NCBI GenBank assembly: GCA_026981645.1
Contig: JALSII010000037.1
Location: 1 to 62,686 of the forward strand
DNA from: Hyphomicrobiales bacterium
GTDB taxonomy: Bacteria > Pseudomonadota > Alphaproteobacteria > Rhizobiales > Devosiaceae
Direction: 5' to 3'
DNA length: 62,686 nucleotides
The position numbers were made by a program, and so were the translations under genes. Within the stretch, counting starts at the first letter, position 1. Each line of letters opens with the position of its first letter. This document shows positions 8,539-16,762 of this stretch, piece by piece. The notes under the pieces are model-generated. The model was not told where the DNA came from. It saw only the letters and a list, made by a program, of their open reading frames with translations, and searched no databases.

Positions 8539-9390
8539 ATGCCATCCAAACCGATTTTGCGATTTGCTCCCAGTCCCAATGGCTTTTTGCACCTTGGCCA
8601 CGCTTATTCGGCGCTTGTTGTCGAGCGCTGGGCAAAACAGCTTGGCGGCTCGTGGATTTTACGCATCGAAGACATTGACCCGGGCCGAAGTAAACCCGAA
8701 TTTGTCACCGCCATATTTGAAGACCTGCACTGGCTGGGCCTGAAATGGCCCGAGCCGGTGATGGTGCAATCGCAGCGTTTGGAAACCTATAAGGCAGCAG
8801 CCGGACAACTTGCCGCCGTGGGTCTGCTTTATCCCTGTTTTTGCACGCGTGCCGAAATTCGTGGCGCTTCAAACGGGCAAACCGACCCTGATGGTGCACC
8901 TCTTTATCCGGGCACCTGCAAAGCTCTGAGCAATGTACAAATCAAACAGAAACTGGAGGCCGGCATACCGGCACAATACCGGCTTGATACCGGCAAGGCT
9001 TTGGAAAAAACCGGCATGCTGACTTTTACGGTTGTGCAGCCCACGCCCCTAAAGCGTCCAAAAATCACCTATGCGAAACCGGAACGCTGGGGCGATGTCG
9101 TTATTCAGCGCAAAGACACACCCACTTCCTATCATCTGGCGGTGGTGGTTGATGATGCGAGCCAGAACATCACTCACGTCACCCGTGGCCGCGACCTCGA
9201 GGCGGTAACCGACATCCATATCCTGCTGCAATTCCTGCTGGGCCTGACATCCCCGCTCTATACTTTTCACAAGCTGATCCTCGATGATAAAAAGTCCAAA
9301 CTCTCCAAATCCAGAGATTCACAAAGCTTGCGCGACCTGCGCGAAGAGGGCTGGACAGCAAAAGCCGTCCGCGCCCGTCTTGGGTTTTAG
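8539..9390 (+). CDS. gluQ: Glutamyl-Q tRNA(Asp) synthetase
   Basis: A 283-residue paralogue of the catalytic half of glutamyl-tRNA synthetase. It has RFAPSPNGFLHLGH with the HIGH motif (HLGH) and a KLSKS version of KMSKS near the C terminus, but lacks the anticodon-binding domain, which is the defining difference from GltX. The CFCTR...C region matches the zinc-binding insert of the family. It should glutamylate the queuosine base at position 34 of tRNA-Asp. The start ATG 8539 lies at the expected distance from the RFAPSP motif. Confidence 0.92.
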   Translation: MPSKPILRFAPSPNGFLHLGHAYSALVVERWAKQLGGSWILRIEDIDPGRSKPEFVTAIFEDLHWLGLKWPEPVMVQSQRLETYKAAAGQLAAVGLLYPCFCTRAEIRGASNGQTDPDGAPLYPGTCKALSNVQIKQKLEAGIPAQYRLDTGKALEKTGMLTFTVVQPTPLKRPKITYAKPERWGDVVIQRKDTPTSYHLAVVVDDASQNITHVTRGRDLEAVTDIHILLQFLLGLTSPLYTFHKLILDDKKSKLSKSRDSQSLRDLREEGWTAKAVRARLGF

Positions 9391-9400
9391 AAGTCTGTAT

Positions 9401-10384
9401 TCAGACCGTGGAAAGCCTTGCTTTTGACGCCGCTTTTTGTTCCGCCGGCAGGTAGGAAAGCGCTGTCCGGTGAACCGCGTCCCTGAAGGGCGTATCGAAA
9501 TCTTCACCCAGAAGCGCGGCCAGCTTTGCGTCCTTGAGCTGATGGGGCTCATCCCACAGATAGGACATGATCACCACTTCGCGCACGATGGGCACAAACC
9601 AGCCGATGATTTTAAGCAACCCCATGGGCACCTTTTTCACCTTTGCGGGTTTTGCCAGCACGTCCTGAATGGCACCAATCATCTGATGGCCGCTGGCAAA
9701 ATGACCCGAATAATGCAGGTTTTCGAACTGAGGAAGACTTTTGCGCGCCTCGGCAATTTTCACCAGCGCCCGGCCCACATCGGGCAGATAGGCCCATGAA
9801 TGGCCCGTGCTCAACTCCCCGGGATATTGCAGAATGCCCGATTTCAGGCGCGACATTATCATCAGGTCAAAATTGCTGCCTTCCGCGTCGGGTGCAAAAA
9901 AATCAGCCAGACGCAGGATGATGACCTGAATATTATCCTCGTTTGAGGCCTGAGCCAGCATGCCTTCCATGCGCTTGCGTATTTCGCCCTTGTCCTTTTC
10001 AGGGTGCTGGGGCGTGTCCGGGGTAATCATGTGCTGCTCGGCTGCATAATTATAGATATTTCCCGGAAACAACAGCGTTTTGCCACTGCCTTTGAGAGCT
10101 TTGAGGACATTGGCCAGAGCAGCCTCGGCCCGACCCTTGTCCCATTTGTCATAAGGCAGATTAATGGCGTTGAACACCACATCGGCTTCAGAGACTGCAC
10201 GCCTTGTCTGCTCGGGAAACGCAATATCCCCTTCAACAAACTCCACGCCGTCAAGTTTTGCCCTGTTGCCGCGCCCCATGCCAATGACCCGCCAGTTGGC
10301 GGCAACAAAAGCCTTTGCTGCCTCCTGTCCGATGCGCCCGTTGATGCCCAAAATCGCAATTGTCTGCGCTTTCCTGTTTGTCAT
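9401..10384 (-). CDS. NAD(P)-binding Rossmann protein (NAD-dependent epimerase/reductase-like)
   Basis: A 327-residue soluble protein whose N terminus, IAILGINGRIGQEAAKAF, is a GxxGxxG dinucleotide-binding turn after the first strand. The following FPGNIYNYA region matches the extended short-chain dehydrogenase/atypical-SDR group used for sugar or flavonoid reductases; a strict YxxxK pair is not clear, so the reaction is unassigned. ATG 10384 is preferred to the upstream frame because AAGGAG lies eight bases in front. It is divergent from a LysR regulator, an arrangement that usually means the regulator controls it. Confidence 0.75.
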   Translation of the reverse strand: MTNRKAQTIAILGINGRIGQEAAKAFVAANWRVIGMGRGNRAKLDGVEFVEGDIAFPEQTRRAVSEADVVFNAINLPYDKWDKGRAEAALANVLKALKGSGKTLLFPGNIYNYAAEQHMITPDTPQHPEKDKGEIRKRMEGMLAQASNEDNIQVIILRLADFFAPDAEGSNFDLMIMSRLKSGILQYPGELSTGHSWAYLPDVGRALVKIAEARKSLPQFENLHYSGHFASGHQMIGAIQDVLAKPAKVKKVPMGLLKIIGWFVPIVREVVIMSYLWDEPHQLKDAKLAALLGEDFDTPFRDAVHRTALSYLPAEQKAASKARLSTV

Positions 10385-10412
10385 GTTCCATACTCCTTGT
10401 GCAATTGGGAGC

Positions 10413-10478
10413 ACTCTAGAACATTCATTTTTGTAGTTGAATTACCCAATTTCGTATGCTTAGCATTCACAAATGAAT
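10413..10478. promoter_or_regulatory. Divergent control region with inverted repeats
   Basis: The 88 bases between the reductase and the LysR gene hold two inverted repeats: AATTGGG (10413-10419) with CCCAATT (10445-10451), and ATTCATTTTTGT (10423-10434) with ACAAATGAAT (10469-10478), the second reaching the LysR start codon. LysR proteins usually bind such AT-rich dyads in the shared promoter of themselves and their target. The assignment is inference from position and symmetry. Confidence 0.4.
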
Positions 10479-11375
10479 AGCAGCACTCCCGATTGGACCC
10501 TGTGGCGCAGTTTCGCAGCCGTTGTTGAACACGGCTCGCTCTCTGCTGCCGCCCGCGAGCTTGGCCTGTCCCAGCCCACCCTTGGCCGTCACATACAGGC
10601 CCTTGAAGAGGCGCTTGGCACCTCCCTGTTTGCCCGCACTCTCAGGGGCCTTGAACCCAACACCACCGCCACGGCCCTGTTCGAGCAGGTTACTGTCGCC
10701 CACCAGGCATTAAACGAAGCTTCCATTCTGGCCGAAGGCACCTCGAGCGAACTCAGTGGCGCGGTACGCATAACCGCCTCCACCGTTACCTCGCACTACA
10801 TTCTGCCGGCATTGCTGAGAAAAATCCGCGATGAGTTCCCTGCAATCGAGCTGGAACTGGTGCCTTCGGACTCAGCGGAAAACCTGCTGATGCGCGAAAG
10901 CGATATTGCGGTGAGAATGTTCCGCCCCACCCAGCTTGAGTTGATCGCCCGCAAGCTGGGCGAGAGCCCCATCATCTGCTGCGCCCACCAAAGTTACCTG
11001 GACAGGGCCGGCACCCCCGAACAGATTTCCGACCTGTTTGCCCATGACCTGGTGGGTTTTGATCGCTCCGACCTGTTGACCTCAGGCGCAAAGGACATCG
11101 GCTTTGAGCTTGGCCGCAGGGACTTTGCCCTGCGTACCGACAGCCAGACCGCAATATGGGAACTGGTGCGCGCCGGTCTGGGCATTGGCTTTGCCCAACG
11201 CGAATTGGTAGTCTCAACAGGGGGAATGGAGCCGCTTCTGCCTCAATTGGTTATCCCTCCCCTGGAAATATGGCTCACAACCCACCGGGAACTCTTCACC
11301 AGCAGGCGCATTCGTGTCATCTATGACCGGCTGGGCCAATTGCTGACAGAGTATTTTGCCCACCGCACAGCTTAG
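10473..11375 (+). CDS. LysR-family transcriptional regulator
   Basis: A 300-residue regulator with an N-terminal winged helix-turn-helix (residues about 5-65, including HGSLSAAARELGLSQPTLGRH) and a C-terminal periplasmic-binding-like effector domain (about 90-295). Divergent from the Rossmann-fold gene and therefore its likely regulator. The effector is not predictable. ATG 10473 is the only start that gives the normal N-terminal length; the ribosome binding site is weak, and an inverted repeat covers the start codon, which would allow autoregulation. Confidence 0.9.
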   Translation: MNSSTPDWTLWRSFAAVVEHGSLSAAARELGLSQPTLGRHIQALEEALGTSLFARTLRGLEPNTTATALFEQVTVAHQALNEASILAEGTSSELSGAVRITASTVTSHYILPALLRKIRDEFPAIELELVPSDSAENLLMRESDIAVRMFRPTQLELIARKLGESPIICCAHQSYLDRAGTPEQISDLFAHDLVGFDRSDLLTSGAKDIGFELGRRDFALRTDSQTAIWELVRAGLGIGFAQRELVVSTGGMEPLLPQLVIPPLEIWLTTHRELFTSRRIRVIYDRLGQLLTEYFAHRTA

Positions 11376-11408
11376 GTTGCGTAAAACAGAATAAAGAGAA
11401 GAGTAGCC

Positions 11409-11603
11409 ATGCAGGGCATTTTGAACACCGCAATTTTTATCCTTCTGGCAGCACTTGTGCTGGTGCTGGGAGCCGGGCTGTGGAGCATGTTTCGCGGTGG
11501 CGGGCAGCTCTCCCAGAAGCTCATGCGGGCCCGGGTGATTATCCAGTTCGTCGCCATCATCCTGCTTTTACTCTCGGTATATTTTTTCGCGCCGGGGCGA
11601 TAA
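11409..11603 (+). CDS. Twin-transmembrane small protein (HIG1-like)
   Basis: A 64-residue protein made of two transmembrane helices (about residues 5-26 and 43-60) joined by a basic loop containing GGGQLSQKLMRARV. This is the conserved alphaproteobacterial small protein related to the HIG1 domain, which in mitochondria assists respiratory complex assembly. It stands directly in front of the cobalamin adenosyltransferase gene, as in many Rhizobiales and Rhodobacterales; whether the link is functional is unknown. Confidence 0.8.
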   Translation: MQGILNTAIFILLAALVLVLGAGLWSMFRGGGQLSQKLMRARVIIQFVAIILLLLSVYFFAPGR

Positions 11604-11637
11604 ACAGCTTTCAGCGGCAAGGGGAACATTTGCATTC

Positions 11638-12234
11638 ATGGTCAAGCTCAACAAGATTTACACCCGCACCGGCGATGATGGCACCACCGCGCTGGCCCGG
11701 GGGGCCCGCCGCAAAAAAGATGATATACGCATAGCTGCCTTTGGCAGTGTGGACGAGGCCAACGCCTTTATCGGGCAGGCCCGCTGCCATGCCAAATCCA
11801 TGCCTAAAATCGATGCCGTTCTGGCGCGGGTGCAAAACGACCTGTTCGACCTTGGTGCCGACCTGGCAACCCCGGGGTCTGACGAGGGTCAGGATTACCC
11901 CTCCCTGCGCATTGCCCAGACCCAGATTGACTGGCTTGAAAACCAGATAGACAGCTCAAACGCCGCGCTCGAACCCCTTGACAGTTTTATTCTTCCTGCC
12001 GGAACCGCACTCTCTTCAACATTACATATTGCCCGCACCATCGTCCGGCGGGCCGAGCGCGATGTGGTCACGCTCATCACTGAGGAGCCAGACACAAGCT
12101 CAAAAACTCTTGCCTACCTCAACCGCCTGTCCGACCTGCTGTTCGTCATGGCCCGCATGGCCAACGACAACGGCCGCGCCGATGTCAAGTGGGTGCCGGG
12201 CCGCCATACGGGAAAACGTCAGGGCAATATCTAA
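11638..12234 (+). CDS. PduO-type cob(I)yrinic acid a,c-diamide adenosyltransferase
   Basis: A 198-residue enzyme that transfers adenosyl from ATP to cob(I)alamin to give the coenzyme B12 form. The N terminus has the ATP-binding pattern IYTRTGDDGTT, followed by the FGSVDEANAFIG block and the later RTIVRRAERDVV and YLNRLSDLLFVMAR helices of the PduO trimer. The stop overlaps the next start by one base (TAATG), so the rhomboid gene is probably cotranscribed. It indicates that the organism uses adenosylcobalamin enzymes. Confidence 0.93.
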   Translation: MVKLNKIYTRTGDDGTTALARGARRKKDDIRIAAFGSVDEANAFIGQARCHAKSMPKIDAVLARVQNDLFDLGADLATPGSDEGQDYPSLRIAQTQIDWLENQIDSSNAALEPLDSFILPAGTALSSTLHIARTIVRRAERDVVTLITEEPDTSSKTLAYLNRLSDLLFVMARMANDNGRADVKWVPGRHTGKRQGNI

Positions 12235-12917
12235 TGTTTCTGCCCCTGCACGACCGCAATCCCATCGAGCATATTCGTTTTGCCTTCGTCAATTACACCC
12301 TGATTGGCGTCACCACACTGGTGTTTGTCGTGCAATGGCTTTTGCCCGAGCAGGCAAATTATGAGCTGACCATCTATTTCGGCATGATTCCGCTGGTAGT
12401 GCGCGATATCATCCCCCAACCCCTGGCCTGGGTCCCCGACCAGTTGCCGTTGATTTCTTATGCTTTTTTGCATGCGGACTGGCTGCACCTGCTCTCAAAC
12501 ATGCTGTTTCTGTTGATTTTTGGCGACAATATCGAGGATGCGCTGGGCCATGTCCGCTATTTCCTGTTTTACATGGCCTGCGCCGTGCTCGCCGCCGGGG
12601 CCCACCTGTTGATGAACATAGATTCCAACGGCCCCCTGATTGGCGCTTCAGGAGCCGTTGCCGGAGTGCTGGGGGCCTATGTGGTACTCTACCCCCACGC
12701 CCGCGTGTTCGTGCTGGCCCGTATCGTCATCCCCATCCCCCTGCCGGTGCCGGCATTCTGGTTTTTGGGGTTCTGGATTGGCACACAATTCTTCTATGCG
12801 TTTTTTGCCGGCAACGAACCGGTGGCCTGGTGGGCCCATCTGGGCGGCGCGCTTGCCGGAGCAATCCTTGCAATTGTGCTCAAACGCCGCGAAGTGCCCC
12901 TGTTCGGCGGACGATAA
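12234..12917 (+). CDS. Rhomboid-family intramembrane serine protease
   Basis: A 227-residue polytopic membrane protein with the rhomboid core: HLLSNMLFLLIFG in the second helix region, the nucleophile in GASGAVAG (Ser near residue 140) and the partner histidine in AHLGGALAGA (near residue 202). About six transmembrane helices. It should cut substrate transmembrane segments inside the inner membrane; substrates are unknown. The start ATG 12234 overlaps the stop of the adenosyltransferase gene. Convergence or coupling with the bufferin genes downstream is not evident, since 149 non-coding bases follow. Confidence 0.9.
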   Translation: MFLPLHDRNPIEHIRFAFVNYTLIGVTTLVFVVQWLLPEQANYELTIYFGMIPLVVRDIIPQPLAWVPDQLPLISYAFLHADWLHLLSNMLFLLIFGDNIEDALGHVRYFLFYMACAVLAAGAHLLMNIDSNGPLIGASGAVAGVLGAYVVLYPHARVFVLARIVIPIPLPVPAFWFLGFWIGTQFFYAFFAGNEPVAWWAHLGGALAGAILAIVLKRREVPLFGGR

Positions 12918-13007
12918 ACTCTGTTCACAATGTAATCACGGCAAATTCAGCTAGTGTTATAACGCTTTATTTCAGAAACAATACGCATTGCTCTAGGCAT
13001 CCGTGCA

Positions 13008-13045
13008 GGGAGTTTCTCCCTTTGATTTGTCGCCGATAAGCGGCG
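13008..13045 (+). promoter_or_regulatory. Two stem-loops in the bufferin precursor leader
   Basis: GGGAG-TTT-CTCCC (13008-13020, followed by TTTGATTT) and CGCCG-ATAAG-CGGCG (13031-13045) lie in tandem just before the ribosome binding site GGAG (13057-13060) of the precursor gene. The first could end transcripts from the rhomboid gene or both could stabilise the precursor messenger; the sequence cannot decide. No convincing promoter was identified in 12918-13007. Confidence 0.4.
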
Positions 13046-13066
13046 CGTAAAATTATGGAGACTTAT

Positions 13067-13387
13067 ATGTCCACGACCAAAAAAGTTACTTCAGTTATTC
13101 TTGGCTCTGCCATGGCGGCATCTCTTGTTGGCGCTGTTGGCATGGCCGGTCCTGCCTTCGCCCAGGAAGACAACATGGAAAAATGCTTCGGCGTTTCCCT
13201 GGCCGGAAAAAATGATTGTGCCGCCGGCCCCGGCACAACCTGCGCCGGCACCTCCAAAGTCGACTTCCAGGGGAATGCCTGGACTTTGGTTCCCGCAGGC
13301 CTGTGCGAAAACTCTGAGTTCTGGGGCAAAGTCCTGCCTGGCGATCGCACCGGTTCGCTCACGGCAATTGATCGTGACATGGTCTAA
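13067..13387 (+). CDS. bufA: Bufferin-type RiPP precursor (DUF2282)
   Basis: A 106-residue secreted peptide of the DUF2282 family. Residues 1-32 are a Sec signal peptide ending in Ala-Phe-Ala. The mature part has exactly four cysteines, 40, 51, 59 and 80, within the family pattern EKCFG...KNDCAAG...TCAGTS...VPAGLCE. In the related Caulobacter peptides, named bufferins, cysteines are converted to thiooxazole groups that bind copper; the leader there is the signal peptide itself, so the product is modified in the cytoplasm and exported. A tail of 26 residues follows the last cysteine. ATG 13067 has GGAG six bases upstream. It is followed by a strong terminator and then the DUF692 and DUF2063 genes. 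Function by family and context; the exact metal is inferred. Confidence 0.88.
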   Translation: MSTTKKVTSVILGSAMAASLVGAVGMAGPAFAQEDNMEKCFGVSLAGKNDCAAGPGTTCAGTSKVDFQGNAWTLVPAGLCENSEFWGKVLPGDRTGSLTAIDRDMV

Positions 13388-13401
13388 CCACTCGCTATGC
13401 T

Positions 13402-13433
13402 CCCCGGCCTGCCAGTGGCAGGCCGGGGGTTTT
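13402..13433 (+). terminator. Intrinsic terminator between bufA and bufB
   Basis: CCCCGGCCTGCC (13402-13413) and GGCAGGCCGGGG (13417-13428) form a perfect 12-pair stem with a three-base loop, followed by GTTTT. It lies 14 bases after the precursor stop and before the DUF692 gene, so it probably attenuates the operon: much precursor message, little enzyme message. Confidence 0.9.
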
Positions 13434-13476
13434 CTGTTATAATCACGTTCTTGTTCAGTGGGTGGAAGGTGTGCCT

Positions 13477-14337
13477 GTGTTTGATCCCTTGAATATTCCA
13501 AACCAGTCCGGCGCCGGGTTCAAAGGCGAGCATTTTGCTTCCATTATGGAAAGCAACTCTACTGTCGGGTTTTTTGAGATACATGCGGAAAACTACATGG
13601 GCGCAGGTGGCCTGCCCCACCGCATGCTGACCGCAATCCGGGAAAAATATCCTCTCAGCGTCCATGGCGTAGGTCTGTCAATTGGCGCCGAAGGCCCCTT
13701 GGACACAGAACATCTGACCCGCCTTAAAAATGTGGTGGACCGTTATCAACCCGGACTGGTTTCAGAGCATCTGGCCTGGTCCACCCATGACACGAATTTT
13801 CTCAACGACCTGCTGCCTGTACCCTATACAAAGGCCGTGCTTGACCGGGTAGTCGAACATATCGACCAGGTGCAAACCACCCTTGGACGACAGATTCTGC
13901 TGGAAAACCCTTCGACCTATGTGGCTTTTTCACAAAGCGAAATGAAGGAGGTGGATTTTATCCGCCAGGTGCAGAAACGAACGGGCTGCGGTTTGCTGCT
14001 CGATGTCAACAATGTGCATGTTTCCGCAACCAATCAGAACTATGACGCAAAGGACTATCTGGCATCATTTCCGGTTGAACATGTGGGGGAAATTCATCTT
14101 GGTGGCCACGCCCGGGATGTGGACGACCAGGGTGCGCCCCTGCTCATAGACGCCCACGACCGCGAGGTGGATGATGCTGTCTGGGGGCTTTATGCTCATC
14201 TGATTGGAAATATTGGCCCCCGTCCGACCCTGATCGAATGGGACAATGATGTACCCGCCTGGCACATTCTGAAAGCCGATGTGGATGCGGCCGGCCGTAT
14301 TCTGGAGCAAAAGGCCGGCAACACTCATGCCGCCTGA
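13477..14337 (+). CDS. bufB: DUF692 multinuclear iron oxidase (MNIO), bufferin maturase
   Basis: A 286-residue TIM-barrel enzyme of the DUF692 family, related to MbnB of methanobactin synthesis. Conserved metal-ligand blocks are visible in order: [59 protein letters not shown] and LIEWD. Such enzymes use a di- or tri-iron centre and oxygen to rearrange peptide cysteines. The substrate should be the adjacent four-cysteine peptide. GTG 13477 is chosen because GGAAGG lies seven bases in front; in-frame GTG codons at 13462 and 13471 are alternatives. The next gene overlaps its end by 11 bases. Confidence 0.92.
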   Translation: MFDPLNIPNQSGAGFKGEHFASIMESNSTVGFFEIHAENYMGAGGLPHRMLTAIREKYPLSVHGVGLSIGAEGPLDTEHLTRLKNVVDRYQPGLVSEHLAWSTHDTNFLNDLLPVPYTKAVLDRVVEHIDQVQTTLGRQILLENPSTYVAFSQSEMKEVDFIRQVQKRTGCGLLLDVNNVHVSATNQNYDAKDYLASFPVEHVGEIHLGGHARDVDDQGAPLLIDAHDREVDDAVWGLYAHLIGNIGPRPTLIEWDNDVPAWHILKADVDAAGRILEQKAGNTHAA

Positions 14338-15085
14338 ATTTGCTCTTGAAGATTTTGCAAAGGCGCTACGGGCGCCCGACGCACCCCTGCCCAAAGGTAT
14401 CGTGGATCCTTTTGGCAACCCCGCTCCCAAGCGCTTTGATGTTTATCGCAACAATGTGACGGTTTCCCTCATTGAAGCGTTGCAGGCCGCCTTTCCGGCG
14501 GTATGCGCACTGGTGGGAGAGGTCTTCTTTCGGGAAATGGCACGCACCTATCTGCGCACCCACCCCCCCGCCAGTCCCGTAATGATCGAATACGGGCACG
14601 GGTTTGCCGAATTTATAGAACAATTTGAACCGGCGGCCTCACTGCCGTTTCTGCCTGATGTGGCACGGCTGGACCGTGCCTGGCTCGATGTTTATCACGC
14701 TGCCGACGCGCAGCCTCTGAACCCGGCCCGCCTTGCAGGGCTTAATGACGACGTGCTGACTGGCGCACGGTTTTTTGTCCACCCCGCGGTACGGTTCATA
14801 AATTCAGGCTTTCCCCTCCACGATTTGTGGCAGGCGGGCAGAGCTGCAAAAAGCGCTGCAGGCATAGACCCCTCTCTTGTTCAGAATGTTGCCATTACCC
14901 GCCCCCGTTACGAAATCCAAACCTTTGGGGTCACGCCGGTTTCCGCAATTTTCATTCGCGCGTTGATGGAGAAGGAGCCACTGGGAGCTGCAGTGGAAAA
15001 GGTGGCGGACATTAAGGGCTTTGACTTGACGCGGGTTCTTAACCGCCTGCTGACTTCTGGTTTTTTTATGGATGTGGAGTTTTGA
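14327..15085 (+). CDS. bufC: DUF2063 protein, partner of the DUF692 enzyme
   Basis: A 252-residue protein of the DUF2063 (MbnC-like) family, which pairs with DUF692 enzymes and is thought to recognise the precursor. The N-terminal domain (residues about 1-100) contains the family pattern [21 protein letters not shown] and later FREMARTYL and [10 protein letters not shown]; the C-terminal half is the winged-helix-like part. Translation starts inside the end of bufB (11-base overlap), implying tight coupling and a 1:1 complex. It ends two bases before the start region of the DoxX gene. Confidence 0.9.
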   Translation: MPPEFALEDFAKALRAPDAPLPKGIVDPFGNPAPKRFDVYRNNVTVSLIEALQAAFPAVCALVGEVFFREMARTYLRTHPPASPVMIEYGHGFAEFIEQFEPAASLPFLPDVARLDRAWLDVYHAADAQPLNPARLAGLNDDVLTGARFFVHPAVRFINSGFPLHDLWQAGRAAKSAAGIDPSLVQNVAITRPRYEIQTFGVTPVSAIFIRALMEKEPLGAAVEKVADIKGFDLTRVLNRLLTSGFFMDVEF

Positions 15086-15087
15086 TA

Positions 15088-15612
15088 ATGGGACAAAAGA
15101 TATTTGACTGGTTGCTGGGCCGTTTTGCGCCCATCGAAAACAGGCCCCTTGCACTGATGGCAACATTCGGGATTGTCATGCTGGCTTTACGGCTGGCACT
15201 GGCCCGGCCCTTCTGGAATTCGGGGCAGACACGCTGGGTCAGTTTCCCAACGGATCTGGCCTCAAGTACCAATTACCTGTTCGCCAACGAATTCAAGCTG
15301 AATTTTTTCTGGGGAAGCTATCCCATACCTTTCCCCGGATTTGTCGGCTATATGACCGGGATGGCGGAAATCATTCTTCCAATCCTTCTGGTCATCGGCC
15401 TGTTTTCCCGCCTGTGGGCCTTGGGGCTGTTTGTCATGACATTTGTCATCCAGCTGGTGTTTCCCGGCGCGTTCTGGAACCCCGCGACCTTCTGGGATAC
15501 CCACTCGGTCTGGTTTGCCCTTTCCATCCTGATCATTGTTCTTGGCCCCGGACAGATTTCCCTTGACTGGGCGGTGCGCCGTTTTGGACTTTCCCGACTC
15601 AAGCAAAGCTGA
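15088..15612 (+). CDS. DoxX-family membrane protein
   Basis: A 174-residue inner-membrane protein with four hydrophobic helices of DoxX type (RLALARPFWNSG in the first half, MAEIILPILLVIGLFSR in the middle). DoxX proteins are the usual fourth gene of DUF2282-DUF692-DUF2063 operons, possibly supplying a redox link at the membrane. ATG 15088 has GTGGAG seven bases upstream and follows the bufC stop by two bases. The reaction it performs is unknown. Confidence 0.88.
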   Translation: MGQKIFDWLLGRFAPIENRPLALMATFGIVMLALRLALARPFWNSGQTRWVSFPTDLASSTNYLFANEFKLNFFWGSYPIPFPGFVGYMTGMAEIILPILLVIGLFSRLWALGLFVMTFVIQLVFPGAFWNPATFWDTHSVWFALSILIIVLGPGQISLDWAVRRFGLSRLKQS

Positions 15613-15618
15613 AGCAAT

Positions 15619-15665
15619 TCTGATGGAAGCAGGGCGGAGAAACAAATCAGCCCGCTTTCTTCAGA
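15619..15665. terminator. Imperfect stem-loop after the DoxX gene
   Basis: TCTGA (15619-15623) pairs with TCAGA (15661-15665), and inside it GAAGC and GGGC pair imperfectly with GCCC and CTTTC. It lies six bases after the last gene of the bufferin cluster. There is no T tract, so it may be a weak terminator or a 3' stabiliser. Confidence 0.4.
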
Positions 15666-15727
15666 ACAAAACAGATTGTTGACGGCCAAACACCGTTTGT
15701 TTACCGCCCGGCGCTATAATGTTGCGC

Positions 15728-15913
15728 ATGAGTGTAGATTTGACGACCCAGGCTGTTGCTCTGCAACAGGTAAAAGCCCAGACGACCGCCCAATATACCA
15801 TCCTCAAAAAACAAAATGAGATGGAAAAAATGGCCATCGACATGGTGAGCGCTGTTGCCAAAAGCGCACCCGCTCCCGCCGGACAGGGCACACGGGTCGA
15901 CAAATACGCCTGA
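15728..15913 (+). CDS. Small YjfB-like protein
   Basis: A 61-residue protein, helical and rich in Ala, Gln and Lys, with the order ALQQVKAQTTAQYTILKKQ then a C-terminal GQGTRVDKYA. This resembles the short YjfB-type putative motility proteins, which share an ALKK-type helix and a conserved V-D tail. No strong ribosome binding site precedes ATG 15728; an upstream ATG at 15719 adds three residues. It ends 15 bases before the convergent thioredoxin gene. A flagellar link would fit the chemotaxis cluster elsewhere in the window but is only suggestive. Confidence 0.55.
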   Translation: MSVDLTTQAVALQQVKAQTTAQYTILKKQNEMEKMAIDMVSAVAKSAPAPAGQGTRVDKYA

Positions 15914-15927
15914 GATTACGCTGACTT

Positions 15928-16596
15928 TTAAGCCTTGTGCAGCGCAATAAGACTTTCGATCATCGAAAACGCCGCGTCCGAGGCCCATTCAGCCGGTCCC
16001 TGAAGAACGGCGACCTCACATCCCTCTCCATCGAGCAACAAGGTCGCGGGCAACCCCAGCGCCACTCCGTTGGCTTTCAGACGTTCAAAAGCGGCAAAAG
16101 TCGGATCGGCCAGCAGGGGGAGGTTCTCCATGCCCCCCTCATCCAGAAACACCCGCGCTTTATCTATGCCATCCTCGCCAACATCCAGATTGATGGTGAC
16201 AACGGCAAAATCATCTCCCCCATAGCGGGCCGAAAGCGTATCAAGATAGGGCATTTCCTCCCGGCATGGTCCGCACCAAGTCGCCCAGAAATTGACCAGC
16301 AGCGCCTTGCCGGAAAAGTCAGCCAGAGTGGCGGGCTCACCCGCTTCATTGATATATTCAAGATCAGCATAGCCCCGCCCGGTTCCCGTTGCCTGAATAG
16401 CCGCAAGCTGACCGACGGCTGCCGCATCAATAGCCGCAAGCACCTCGGCATTGACAGCGCACTCCTGAGCCACGGTATTGGAGCCATTGCTAACCCAGAC
16501 GGCCCCCGCTATACCTAGCGCCGCCAGACCGATGCCCGGCCCAAGGAACCGGCGAAACAGAGGAATTTGCGGAGTTTCCTTCTGGGGCTGGGACAT
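15928..16596 (-). CDS. TlpA-like periplasmic thioredoxin
   Basis: A 222-residue membrane-anchored thiol-disulfide oxidoreductase. One N-terminal hydrophobic helix (about residues 20-38) is followed by a thioredoxin fold with the active site WCGPC in NFWATWCGPCREEMPYLD. This matches the TlpA/ResE-type reductants that keep cytochrome c or CuA cysteines reduced in the periplasm. ATG 16596 has a near-perfect AGGAGG in front; the longer frame is not needed. It is divergent from argH, a conserved arrangement in Rhizobiales. Confidence 0.9.
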   Translation of the reverse strand: MSQPQKETPQIPLFRRFLGPGIGLAALGIAGAVWVSNGSNTVAQECAVNAEVLAAIDAAAVGQLAAIQATGTGRGYADLEYINEAGEPATLADFSGKALLVNFWATWCGPCREEMPYLDTLSARYGGDDFAVVTINLDVGEDGIDKARVFLDEGGMENLPLLADPTFAAFERLKANGVALGLPATLLLDGEGCEVAVLQGPAEWASDAAFSMIESLIALHKA

Positions 16597-16762
16597 GGGG
16601 GGGGACCTCCTGACAAATTTAGGGCCAACATAATGGTCTGACCGGGTTTTTAGGCTCTTAACTAACGCAATCAACCTATCGCATAAACAAATACTCACAT
16701 AAAACCAACAATCCTCGTCAAACCATCACAATTGGGTAATCACAACAAATGAGTACGAAGGC

